Shown: in pieces, positions 26,494 through 34,535 of the stretch
How positions within the stretch are numbered: position 1 is the first letter of the stretch
How the letters are laid out: the number at the start of each line of letters is the position of its first letter
Source of the DNA: JAJPHI01 sp035541875
GTDB taxonomy: Bacteria > Desulfobacterota > Binatia > Binatales > Binataceae
Length of the DNA stretch: 64,000 bases
Direction of reading: 5' to 3'
NCBI GenBank assembly: GCA_035541875.1
Contig: DATKML010000057.1
Span: forward strand, 1 to 64,000
Position numbers and translations under genes: made by a program
Notes under the pieces: model-generated
What the model saw: the letters and a program-made list of their open reading frames with translations, nothing else
Databases searched by the model: none
Told to the model about the DNA's origin: nothing

Positions 26494-28044
26494 ATGCAGT
26501 CGTTCTGCTCAAAGTTACGTCCTTTGTCCACGAAACTCATACCCAAGATGCTAAGACACACATCGTCACTGCTAACCGCTTTAGCGACGTTAATGCTCAC
26601 GGTCGGGGCCGCCAGCGGATTCGATCAAACACAGCTGCCTGCCTCGGCGCCCGGACAATCTTCCTCGACAGCCGTAACGGTTCCCAAGCTGGAAGCGTCT
26701 GCTCCCACGCTTTCGACAGCACAACATACATTGGAGCTACCATTGCCGGCAGGGTCTCAAGTCACTCTGAAGGATGCCATCGCAATTGCTCTGAAATATC
26801 ATCCGCGGGTGGCCGCGGCGGCAGCCGAGTCTGGGGCTGCAGAGGAACAGGTTGGAGAAGCCCGGTCGGGTCTGGGACCACAGGTATATGGCGTCAGCGA
26901 GTACCTTCGTAACACGAACAACGGGATCGGCAATACAAGCTACTACAATCCTTATGGAGCTCTCCCGCGGCTGACGGGAAGCAACCACGATCAGCCATCC
27001 AGTGATACGTCACAAAACTGGGATACCGCGAACAGCTATGGTGCCGGAGTTGCTATATCTCAGTATCTCTTTGATTTCGGGCGTCGTCGTGGCTTCGTTA
27101 AGGAGCGTCGTCTGGAAGCGGATGCCGCTCAACAGCAAGCGCAACTCGTTGATCTGGATCTAATTCTCGAAGTATCGGAGCGATATTTTGCGTTGCTAAA
27201 GGCCAAACAGCTCATTCGCGTTTATGAGAAAGCGGTCGAGGAGCGTCAGTTTCACCTCCACGAGGCCACCGTCAAGGCTAAAGCTGGTCTTAGGCCCGAG
27301 CTCGACGTGTATGTCACGAAAGCCGAGGTTGAGCGCGCTCAGTTGCATCTGGTGGATGCCCGTAATGCTGAAGCTGATGCGATAGCCGCCTTCGACAATG
27401 CCCTGGGACTGGGAGGAAGGAGCCCGAATTACGCGCTCACTGACGTCCTTTGGTACGCGAATATCAACGAAACGATGGACTCGTTGATGAAGTCGGCAAT
27501 GGAATTAAGACCTGACTTCGCAGCGCTGCGCGCTCAGGCAGCTGCGATGGGTGCGCAAGTCAAGGAGTATCGCAGCGATTACTATCCGACCGTCAATGCG
27601 GTAGGCGGCTATTCAGCCTTCGGAACTGGTTTGCCAGCGGTGAACAACTTCAATGTTGGTATCGTTATCACCTGGCCTATTTTTAACAGTTTTCTCACTT
27701 CTCACGAGGTCGAAGAGGCGCGATTGCGTCAAAAGGCCGTCGAAAGCCAGATCGAGGACCTTCGTCAGCAAATCGTGCTGCAGGTGAAGACCACCTTTCT
27801 TAACTGGCAATCTGCTGTGCAAAGGATTCATTTCGCCGAGCACGCGTTGGCAGCATCTCGCGCTCAGCTCGATTTAGCAGATAAGCGATACGCTACGGGT
27901 CTCGCCGACGTAGTCGAGCTCGAAGACGCGCAACGCAACTTCACCGATGACGATGCCGCTTATGCTGATGCACTGTATGGCTTCTCGATTGCGAAGGCGT
28001 CCGTTGATCAAGCAACTGGTCGATCGCTCCAGGCGGGCCACTAG
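26494..28044 (+). CDS. TolC-family outer-membrane efflux protein
   Basis: 516 residues from the ATG two bases after the adaptor stop; an ATG at 26548 gives a more typical signal (MLRHTSSLLTALATLMLTVG). Two repeats of the outer membrane efflux domain are visible, with ISQYLFDFGRRRG and WPIFNSF at matching places and long helices with heptad character (YEKAVEERQFHLHEATVKAK). It forms the trimeric channel of the tripartite pump. A Ser/Thr/Ala-rich linker follows the signal. Confidence 0.92.
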   Translation: MQSFCSKLRPLSTKLIPKMLRHTSSLLTALATLMLTVGAASGFDQTQLPASAPGQSSSTAVTVPKLEASAPTLSTAQHTLELPLPAGSQVTLKDAIAIALKYHPRVAAAAAESGAAEEQVGEARSGLGPQVYGVSEYLRNTNNGIGNTSYYNPYGALPRLTGSNHDQPSSDTSQNWDTANSYGAGVAISQYLFDFGRRRGFVKERRLEADAAQQQAQLVDLDLILEVSERYFALLKAKQLIRVYEKAVEERQFHLHEATVKAKAGLRPELDVYVTKAEVERAQLHLVDARNAEADAIAAFDNALGLGGRSPNYALTDVLWYANINETMDSLMKSAMELRPDFAALRAQAAAMGAQVKEYRSDYYPTVNAVGGYSAFGTGLPAVNNFNVGIVITWPIFNSFLTSHEVEEARLRQKAVESQIEDLRQQIVLQVKTTFLNWQSAVQRIHFAEHALAASRAQLDLADKRYATGLADVVELEDAQRNFTDDDAAYADALYGFSIAKASVDQATGRSLQAGH

Positions 28045-28341
28045 AACGGGCCGTTTTATGATGACGTCAATTATTCCTTCTCGTTCAGTAAAGACGGCGC
28101 AAGAACTTGGGACCTTAGCAGCCGATCGTCTCGATAGATTCACGCGAGGTCCCTAGCGTAGCGAAGTTGCATCCGACGGATTCATCTTTCGATCTTGTAG
28201 CGGATACAGCGCGTACGATCCGAAAGTTCATAATTTAAACATCAACGAATAAGTCGCGTCAGGCGCTGAGCCTCAATCGCCGACCTGTGGTCGTCTCTGA
28301 CTAGCTCACTGCGCTGACGCGTCCGATTGGACTGAAATGCC
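28045..28341. other. Intergenic region before a beta-barrel gene
   Basis: About 300 bases without a convincing gene. A 32-codon frame near 28059 has no Shine-Dalgarno sequence. The AT-rich part around 28228-28250 is a plausible promoter zone for the next gene, but no clear -35/-10 pair was identified. Confidence 0.3.
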
Positions 28342-29289
28342 ATGATACAATCCAGATGCCATATTAAATTACTCACTAGATGCCGAATAGGTGGTCGTCT
28401 CGCGATGGCGGCGTTCATCGGGTTATTCTCATTAGTCTCGCCGTGCCTAGCTCAAACCACGCCTGATGCAATACCGCATAGCTCGCCCTTCGCGACTGCG
28501 ATTGTGGACTACTTCAGCAACTGGTTCGTACGGGTGTCCGCTATTCAGAACGAACAGCCCCATTGGGTTACGCCACTGGTAACGGTGACCCCGCGCCTTG
28601 AAGAAGAATTCCGTTATGATCAGTTCTGGCAAGGTAACCAACATGGGGCTGCCACAGACAACTTCGGTGGAGGTAAGGGGCTCGAACTGATCCCGTTTCA
28701 AAACACGGAGTTCATCCTCGGTGTGCCCGCGTGGATAGCGCATAACGGAGCTATTCAGCATGCAACCAAAACTCACAAGCCTGCTACTGATGGATGGGCT
28801 GACGAGACGTTTCTGGTTAAGTACCGATTGCTCTCCGCGAACGAAGAGAGCGGTAACTACATCGTCACTGCTCTTATGGGGTTCAGCGCGCCCACAGGAA
28901 CGGCCGGCAACAGCAATCGCCACGGCATCTTCACACCGACAATCGCTCTTGGGAAGGGGGTCGGCGACTTCGACGTGCAGACTACCGCTGGCATTTCACT
29001 CCCCGACGGAGGCCTTCAGCGATTGGGCATGCCTCTGGCGTGGAATACGGCGTTTCAGTACCGCCTGTTCAGGCTTTTCTGGCCGGAACTCGAAGTCAAC
29101 TATACCTGGTGGCCGAACGGCGGACGCGAAGGAGAGACACAGGTGTTTGTAACCCCGGGAGTGGTGATCGGCAGGATTCCGGTTTACGAGCGTGTCGGGA
29201 TTACTGCGGGCGTAGGCTATCAGGTCGCCGTGACCGATCAGCCGGCATACAATCACGCCGTCGTTTTGAGCGCGCGAATACCCTTTTGA
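28342..29289 (+). CDS. Predicted outer-membrane beta-barrel protein
   Basis: 315 residues. The signal region MAAFIGLFSLVSPCLAQ lies about 20 residues from the first ATG, so a later start near MAAFIG is possible. The mature part has alternating beta-strand character with ending VLSARIPF (terminal Phe, the usual barrel signal). The segments VTVTPRLEEEFRYDQF and GFSAPTGTAGN resemble transporter-like barrels of the phenol-degradation MetA group, but this is only a fold-level resemblance. It lies downstream of the efflux operon after a 297-base gap. Substrate unknown. Confidence 0.65.
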   Translation: MIQSRCHIKLLTRCRIGGRLAMAAFIGLFSLVSPCLAQTTPDAIPHSSPFATAIVDYFSNWFVRVSAIQNEQPHWVTPLVTVTPRLEEEFRYDQFWQGNQHGAATDNFGGGKGLELIPFQNTEFILGVPAWIAHNGAIQHATKTHKPATDGWADETFLVKYRLLSANEESGNYIVTALMGFSAPTGTAGNSNRHGIFTPTIALGKGVGDFDVQTTAGISLPDGGLQRLGMPLAWNTAFQYRLFRLFWPELEVNYTWWPNGGREGETQVFVTPGVVIGRIPVYERVGITAGVGYQVAVTDQPAYNHAVVLSARIPF

Positions 29290-29422
29290 CTCTGAACGAG
29301 GGCTCGGAGGCCCGAGGATTCGCTTAGTGCGCAACCCTTTGCGACACTCCGGCGCCGCAAATCGGATAGAGCCAATCCGCATACGTCCTCCTGCATATCC
29401 GACGTCGTGGTAGAGTTGAGCG

Positions 29423-29854
29423 ATGCCACGCCCGGTATGTCCTCCTATAGCTGCTGACGTAATTATCGAAGTCGGCAATCGAATCGTGCTGATTGAGCGC
29501 AAGTATCAGCCACCCGGATGGGCTATTCCCGGTGGCTTTGTCGAGATCGGCGAAACGGTCGAGAGTGCGGCGATTCGCGAAGCGCGCGAGGAGACTTCAC
29601 TCGAAGTCGAATTGGTGGCACTGCTCGGCGTTTATTCGCGACCCGATCGCGATCCGCGCGGTCAGACCGTCGGCGTCGTTTATGTCGGACGAGCGACTGG
29701 CGAGCCGAAAGGGCAGGATGACGCGCAAGAAGCTCGTCTGTTCGATCCGGCGAAACCGCCAAGCCCGCTAGCTTTCGATCACGCTACGATACTCGCTGAT
29801 TATCGAAAATGGCGGGTCACCGGAGAATTCCCAGCGCCATGGCGTAAAGCGTGA
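29423..29854 (+). CDS. Nudix hydrolase
   Basis: 143 residues, single Nudix domain. The Nudix box reads GGFVEIGETVESAAIREARE then ETSLEV: the Gly, the first Glu, the RE and the REE metal-binding residues are present, while the usual Gly after EE is replaced. It would hydrolyse a nucleoside diphosphate linked to another group; sequence alone does not give the substrate. Small stand-alone gene, plus strand, convergent with the aminotransferase. Confidence 0.88.
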   Translation: MPRPVCPPIAADVIIEVGNRIVLIERKYQPPGWAIPGGFVEIGETVESAAIREAREETSLEVELVALLGVYSRPDRDPRGQTVGVVYVGRATGEPKGQDDAQEARLFDPAKPPSPLAFDHATILADYRKWRVTGEFPAPWRKA

Positions 29855-29868
29855 TTAGGCAAAGATAT

Positions 29869-29927
29869 TTGTCATCCTGAGCGAAGCGAAGAATCGCGAG
29901 GGTCTTTGCTCCGCGCAGAAATGACAA
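29869..29927. repeat. Short palindromic intergenic element (TTGTCAT...ATGACAA)
   Basis: A 59-base element bounded by TTGTCAT (29869-29875) and ATGACAA (29921-29927), with the interior GAGCGAAGCGAAGAATC. Elements of this kind (TGTCATCCTGAGCGAAGC...) are scattered between genes in many bacteria. It lies between two convergent genes and may also serve as a transcription end. Confidence 0.6.
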
Positions 29928-29939
29928 GCCGATCGATAC

Positions 29940-31139
29940 CTACTTCTTGAGTCGCTTGAGCAGCTTCTCGATCCGATCGAACGCCTCGGTCAGATTATCC
30001 AGCGAGGTCGCGTAGCTCATCCGGATGTGATTCGGCGCGCCGAAGTCGTTACCACCGACGAGTGCGACGTGCGCCTCATTCAGAATGATCTCGGCGAACG
30101 AGTTGCCGTCGACGATCTTCTTGCCGTCGAGTGAGGCGCCGATCCACGCTGAGATATTCGGAAACGCGTAGAAAGCACCCTCGGGCACGTTGGGGAGTTT
30201 GAACCCTTCAAGCTTGCGCACGCGATCCACGACCAGCTCGCGGCGTTTCTTGAATTCCGCCATCATCGTCTTGATGTCGTCCTGCGGACCAGTGAGCGCC
30301 TCGATCGCTGCGGCTTGTGTGATCGAGTTGGGGTTCCCGCTGTTCTGGCTCTGCAAGCGCGAGGCTGCTGCGATAGCCTCTTTGGGACCCGCCGCAAACC
30401 CGATACGCCATCCGGTCATTGCGTAGGCCTTCGAGAGCGAATTGAAGATAATGCCGTTCGCCTTGAGGCGCGGCTCGACGGCGAATAGATGAGGCGCCGG
30501 ATTATCGTAGACGATATGCTCGTACACATCGTCCGACATTACCCAAATACCCGCTTCGAGCAGGATGCCGGCGATCGCCGATAGTTGCTCAGCCGAATAG
30601 ACTGCGCCGGTCGGATTCGATGGCGAGTTCAGAATGATCCCGCGAGTGCGCGGTGTGATCGCTTTGCGCAGCCGCTCGAGGTCGAGCAGGAAGCCGTTCT
30701 CCTCCGGGCAATCGACGAGTTTCGCTTCAGCGCCGCTGAGATTCACCATCGCGACGAAGCTGACCCACGCCGGCGTCGGGATTATGACTTCATCGCCTTC
30801 ATCGAACAGCGCCGCTATTACGTTCGCTTCGGCCTGCTTGCCGCCCGCCGATGCGAGAATTTCGGCAGGCTCATAAGTGAGTCCGTTGTCGCGCTTGAGC
30901 TTGAGGCAAATCGCCTTCTTCAGATCGGCGGTGCCACTGACCGGCGTGTAATGGGTCATCCCTTCGGCGAGCGCCTTGCGCGCGGCATCTTTGATCCGCT
31001 CCGGCGTATCGAAGTCGGGTTCACCCGCGGCGAGCGAGATAATATCGACGCCGGCGGCTTTCAGTTCGGTGGCGCGCGCCTCGGCGGCCATCGTGGCAGA
31101 GGGTTTGATTGCAGCGATTCGGCGATTCAGTTTGGTCAT
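29940..31139 (-). CDS. Pyridoxal-phosphate aminotransferase (aspartate aminotransferase-like, class I)
   Basis: 399 residues, full-length fold-type I aminotransferase. The PLP lysine lies in NSLSKAYAMTGWRIGF, NSPSNPTGAVYS contains the Asn that holds PLP, and the C-terminal HIRMSYATS supplies the Arg that binds the substrate carboxylate. It resembles the Ib aspartate (or aspartate/prephenate) aminotransferases. Exact substrate cannot be read from the sequence. It is separated from coaD by about 108 bases. Confidence 0.9.
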   Translation of the reverse strand: MTKLNRRIAAIKPSATMAAEARATELKAAGVDIISLAAGEPDFDTPERIKDAARKALAEGMTHYTPVSGTADLKKAICLKLKRDNGLTYEPAEILASAGGKQAEANVIAALFDEGDEVIIPTPAWVSFVAMVNLSGAEAKLVDCPEENGFLLDLERLRKAITPRTRGIILNSPSNPTGAVYSAEQLSAIAGILLEAGIWVMSDDVYEHIVYDNPAPHLFAVEPRLKANGIIFNSLSKAYAMTGWRIGFAAGPKEAIAAASRLQSQNSGNPNSITQAAAIEALTGPQDDIKTMMAEFKKRRELVVDRVRKLEGFKLPNVPEGAFYAFPNISAWIGASLDGKKIVDGNSFAEIILNEAHVALVGGNDFGAPNHIRMSYATSLDNLTEAFDRIEKLLKRLKK

Positions 31140-31247
31140 AAAAATTTAGCTGCGCCGTTTAAATCCGGCGCAGCCCGATTTTACCTGCTGGATTAATCCC
31201 GCGAAACCGAAAGCGAACTGATGGTTCCGCGAGTCGATGGATGTGGC

Positions 31248-31763
31248 TTAGTCGACCTTGAGTTTGCTGCGCAGACGGGTCATCACGGGATCCGGCACCA
31301 GCTCAGGCAGACGCTTGCCGTAGCCGGCCACTTCCTTAATGAGACGCGACGCGCTGAAGAACAGCTTCGGATTCGCGAATAGGAAAACCGTTTCGACCGT
31401 CGGCTTCATCTGTTTGTTCATGTGAGCCATCTGCAGCTCGTAGTCGAAGTCGGTGACGGCACGCAGGCTCCGTACAATCACACTCGCGCCGATCCGCTCG
31501 GCGTAGTCCACGCTCAGGCCACTGAACTTGTCGACACGGGCCTTGGGCTCAAGGTCATGGATCGTTTCGCGGATCATCTCGACGCGTTCGTCGGCTGTGA
31601 AGAGCGCCGAATCCTTATGCGGGTTGTAAGCGATTGCGATGATAACCTCATCGAAGACCGCGACGCTGCGCCGGATTATGTCGATGTGGCCGTAATGAAT
31701 CGGATCGAAGCTGCCCGGGTAAATTGCGATGAGGGGGCGTCGATCACTGCCTTTGGGTGCCAT
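31248..31763 (-). CDS. coaD: Phosphopantetheine adenylyltransferase
   Basis: 171 residues. Visible are the nucleotidyltransferase motif YPGSFDPIHYGHIDII (with the H-x-G-H), RSLRAVTDFDYE and the C-terminal SASRLIKEVA. It makes dephospho-CoA from 4'-phosphopantetheine and ATP. It is encoded directly downstream of rsmD with a six-base gap, the common rsmD-coaD pairing. Confidence 0.95.
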   Translation of the reverse strand: MAPKGSDRRPLIAIYPGSFDPIHYGHIDIIRRSVAVFDEVIIAIAYNPHKDSALFTADERVEMIRETIHDLEPKARVDKFSGLSVDYAERIGASVIVRSLRAVTDFDYELQMAHMNKQMKPTVETVFLFANPKLFFSASRLIKEVAGYGKRLPELVPDPVMTRLRSKLKVD

Positions 31764-31769
31764 TCGTTC

Positions 31770-32360
31770 TCACAAATCGTTCGCGGCTGCCTTCTCGGGT
31801 AGCCGGTAAAGGGCGATCCGATGATCGCCGATAGTTGCGCGGCTTACACACTCCAACTCGGTCACCTTGAGTTCGGCCGCACGATAGTATTGCCGGACTG
31901 TGACAATACCGTGAGGGTTTATTAAATCGAGTCGTAGCAGCTTGGCAAGCACTTCGGCACTCGAATCTTCAGCAAACGGCGGGTCCACAAAGATGAGATC
32001 GAAGCGCTTGGTCTCGCGAGCCACTTCGTCGAGTGCGCGCCGGAAGTCCATCATGAGGATCCGTGCGCGCTTATCCAAACCGAGTTGCCGCAGATTTTGG
32101 GTGATCGTGTTGGCGGCGGCGCGAGCGGAATCGACGAACACTGCGTTGCCAGCGCCTCGCGAGAGAGCCTCGATACCAAGGGACCCACTGCCCGCAAAAA
32201 TATCCAGCACGCGGGCCCGATCGAGGTCCATCCGCGAAGCGATACGTGAGAAAATCGACGCCCGAATCCGCGCCGTGGCAGGACGGGTTTCCAATCCGCG
32301 CGGGGCGGCCATTTTGCGGCCATGGGCTGCGCCGGAAATAATACGCAAGGCGAGAAGCAA
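31770..32360 (-). CDS. rsmD: 16S rRNA (guanine-966 N2)-methyltransferase
   Basis: 196 residues, Rossmann methyltransferase. The SAM motif is VLDIFAGSGSLGIEALSRGA, and the catalytic motif is LIFVDPPFAE (DPPF, close to the usual DPPY). It methylates G966 of 16S rRNA in the small subunit. It pairs with coaD on the same strand. Divergent from the nuo genes. Confidence 0.93.
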   Translation of the reverse strand: MLLALRIISGAAHGRKMAAPRGLETRPATARIRASIFSRIASRMDLDRARVLDIFAGSGSLGIEALSRGAGNAVFVDSARAAANTITQNLRQLGLDKRARILMMDFRRALDEVARETKRFDLIFVDPPFAEDSSAEVLAKLLRLDLINPHGIVTVRQYYRAAELKVTELECVSRATIGDHRIALYRLPEKAAANDL

Positions 32361-32525
32361 GCTCCTGCCGAAGGATTATCCGGATAACGAGGCAAGCACA
32401 ATCACTGTGTCTCATGATCCGTCCTCGCCCTCTGGCATGCGGGACCGATTTGGGCTACCACTATCAGGATTTCGCGGAGCACCCACGTCGCGACTTGAGG
32501 TTCCACTGCCAATGTCCCAAGTATT

Positions 32526-33677
32526 TTGCCGCTGGTGCACCATATCGCGGAGTTGATGGTGGCGATTGAACTGCTGATTGGCGCGATCAAAGCGCTCGTA
32601 ATCCTGGTCCTGGTGCTCAACCTGACCGGTGTATTGCTTTGGTTTGAACGCAAAGGTGCGGCGCTGATTCAGGATCGAATCGGGGCGAACCGCGCGGCGA
32701 TCTTCGGTGTCGGTAAGAAGCTTGGGATGCCGAACTTCGGTTTCATCAACACGCTTATCGCTGATCCAGTAAAACTCTTTACCAAGGAAGATTTCATTCC
32801 CGACGGCGCAGATCGCTTCGTGCACGGCCTTGCGCCATTTCTGGCACTGTTTCCCGTGATCATTACTTTTGCGGTCGTGCCGATCGGTGACGTACTTACA
32901 ATCGGCTCGCGCTCGATCACGCTGCAGGCGGCCGAACTCAACGTCGCAGCGCTCTATATTCTCGCCGTCTTGGGCGTTGGCGTTTACGGCGTTGCGCTCG
33001 GCGGATGGGCCTCGAACAATCGATGGGCGCTGCTGGGAGGTATCCGCGCCAGCGCTCAGATGATCTCCTACGAAATCGCGATGGGTCTCGCGATTATCGC
33101 AGTGGTTGTCGTTTACGGCTCGCTCGACCTGCAGGAGATGTGTCGTGCACAGGGTGGGGTGTGGTTCGGCTGGCTGCCGCGATGGGGAATCCTGCTGCAA
33201 CCGGTCTCCTTCCTGCTGCTGCTGACCTCGGGGATGGCCGAATCGAAGCGCGTCCCTTTTGACTTGCCGGAAGGTGAGTCGGAACTGGTCGCGGGCTACT
33301 TCACCGAGTACTCAGGTGGCAAACAGGCCGTCTTCATGATGACCGACTTCGCCGAAGTCGTCCTGGTCGCTACGCTGATCACGCTCTTCTTCTTTGGCGG
33401 ATGGCAGGTGCCGTGGCTCTACGCCGACGGATTCCATTTCCCCGGACCGCACGGAGCGTCGCTCCATCTTCCGAATCTGTTGGTAGCGATCCTCCAAATT
33501 ATCGCGTTCTGGGCGAAAGTGGTTTTCTTCTGCTGTTTCCAGATTCTGATTCGATGGACACTGCCGCGCCTGCGTTACGATCAGTTGATGCAGTTCGGAT
33601 GGAAAGGGCTGGTGCCACTGGCACTGCTCAATCTCCTTGCGACGGCCTTTGTCGTCGTCGCGATGGGGGCTAAATAG
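32526..33677 (+). CDS. nuoH: NADH-quinone oxidoreductase subunit H
   Basis: 383 residues, about eight membrane helices. Recognisable are WFERKGAALIQDRIGANRA near the N-terminus, FTKEDFIPDGAD and PFDLPEGESELVAGY with its conserved acidic residues. NuoH forms part of the quinone-binding cavity of complex I. The start is uncertain: TTG at 32526 gives a typical N-terminal length, while ATG 32556 and GTG 32559 follow GGAG closely. It is the first gene of the nuoHJKLMN run; nuoI, usually next, is absent. Confidence 0.93.
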   Translation: MPLVHHIAELMVAIELLIGAIKALVILVLVLNLTGVLLWFERKGAALIQDRIGANRAAIFGVGKKLGMPNFGFINTLIADPVKLFTKEDFIPDGADRFVHGLAPFLALFPVIITFAVVPIGDVLTIGSRSITLQAAELNVAALYILAVLGVGVYGVALGGWASNNRWALLGGIRASAQMISYEIAMGLAIIAVVVVYGSLDLQEMCRAQGGVWFGWLPRWGILLQPVSFLLLLTSGMAESKRVPFDLPEGESELVAGYFTEYSGGKQAVFMMTDFAEVVLVATLITLFFFGGWQVPWLYADGFHFPGPHGASLHLPNLLVAILQIIAFWAKVVFFCCFQILIRWTLPRLRYDQLMQFGWKGLVPLALLNLLATAFVVVAMGAK

Positions 33678-33679
33678 CG

Positions 33680-34231
33680 ATGAGCCTCCCGTTATTCGCT
33701 TTCTTCGGTGCGCTTGCCGTCTTCTCGGCGCTGGGAATGATTTTCCAGCGGAATCCGGTGCACGCGCTGCTCTCTTTTGCGCTGACGCTGCTCGATATCG
33801 GTATCCTCTTTATGGGCTTGGGTGCCGTGACTGTCGGCTTCTTGCAGATCAGTATTTACGTCGGCGCGATTATGGTCCTGTTCCTCTTCGTCATCTGGCT
33901 GCTCAATCTGCAATCCGATCCGCCGCTCGGCGGGCAGTTGTGGCTGAAATTCGTCGGCGCGATTGGAGCGTCGGCGCTGGCTGCCGAACTGGCCTCGCTC
34001 TTCGTGCAGGGGCAAAGCCAGATAAAATCGGCTCCCTTGCCCGATGACTATGGCTCGTTGGCCAGCCTGGCCAAGTTGCTCTTCTCCGACTATCTCGTCG
34101 CCTTCGAGGTGACTTCGGTGCTGTTATTGGCTGCGGTCGTCGGCGCAATCGGCCTTGCTCGACGGATTCCCGCGAGTTCGTCCCGCCCCTCCAATGAGGA
34201 ACACGAGAACTTCAGGAGCGCTGCGGGATGA
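33680..34231 (+). CDS. nuoJ: NADH-quinone oxidoreductase subunit J
   Basis: 183 residues with about five membrane helices. The pattern FQRNPVHALLSFALTLLDIG and QISIYVGAIMVLFLFVIWLL is characteristic of NuoJ. It belongs to the membrane arm of complex I and contributes to the coupling region. It begins two bases after nuoH and overlaps nuoK by ATGA. Confidence 0.94.
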   Translation: MSLPLFAFFGALAVFSALGMIFQRNPVHALLSFALTLLDIGILFMGLGAVTVGFLQISIYVGAIMVLFLFVIWLLNLQSDPPLGGQLWLKFVGAIGASALAAELASLFVQGQSQIKSAPLPDDYGSLASLAKLLFSDYLVAFEVTSVLLLAAVVGAIGLARRIPASSSRPSNEEHENFRSAAG

Positions 34232-34533
34232 CCACGCCAACCAGCTACTTTATGATCCTCAGCGCGGTCCTCTTCACTATCGGTGTCGCCGGGATGCTGA
34301 TTCGGCGCAACCTGATCGTGATGTTCATGTCAGTCGAGCTGATGCTGAATGCCGTGAATCTGGCGTTCGTCGCGCTCGGTCGGCAGCTGGGCTCGATGGA
34401 TGGTCAGGTTATCGTCTTCTTCGCGATGACGGTGGCCGCGGCCGAGGCGGCAGTAGGTTTAGGACTAATCATTGCGGTCTTCCGTAATCGCGAGACCGTT
34501 AACGCGGACGACCTGACGTTGCTGCGCTGGTAG
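34228..34533 (+). CDS. nuoK: NADH-quinone oxidoreductase subunit K
   Basis: 101 residues and three membrane helices, normal for the family. The helix MFMSVELMLNAVNLAFVALG has the conserved Glu needed for proton translocation, and a second Glu lies in TVAAAEAAVGLGLI. Translation is probably coupled to nuoJ by the ATGA overlap. Confidence 0.96.
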   Translation: MTTPTSYFMILSAVLFTIGVAGMLIRRNLIVMFMSVELMLNAVNLAFVALGRQLGSMDGQVIVFFAMTVAAAEAAVGLGLIIAVFRNRETVNADDLTLLRW

Positions 34534-34535
34534 AA

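Noticed and set aside
27947..28156. 69-codon plus-strand frame overlapping the end of the TolC-type gene
   Set aside because: Mostly an out-of-frame shadow of the TolC-type coding sequence with Arg-rich content and no ribosome site.
32361..33680. Looked for a hidden or frameshifted nuoI near nuoH
   Set aside because: No CxxCxxCxxxC ferredoxin-type pattern appears in the 165 bases before nuoH or the two-base gap before nuoJ.
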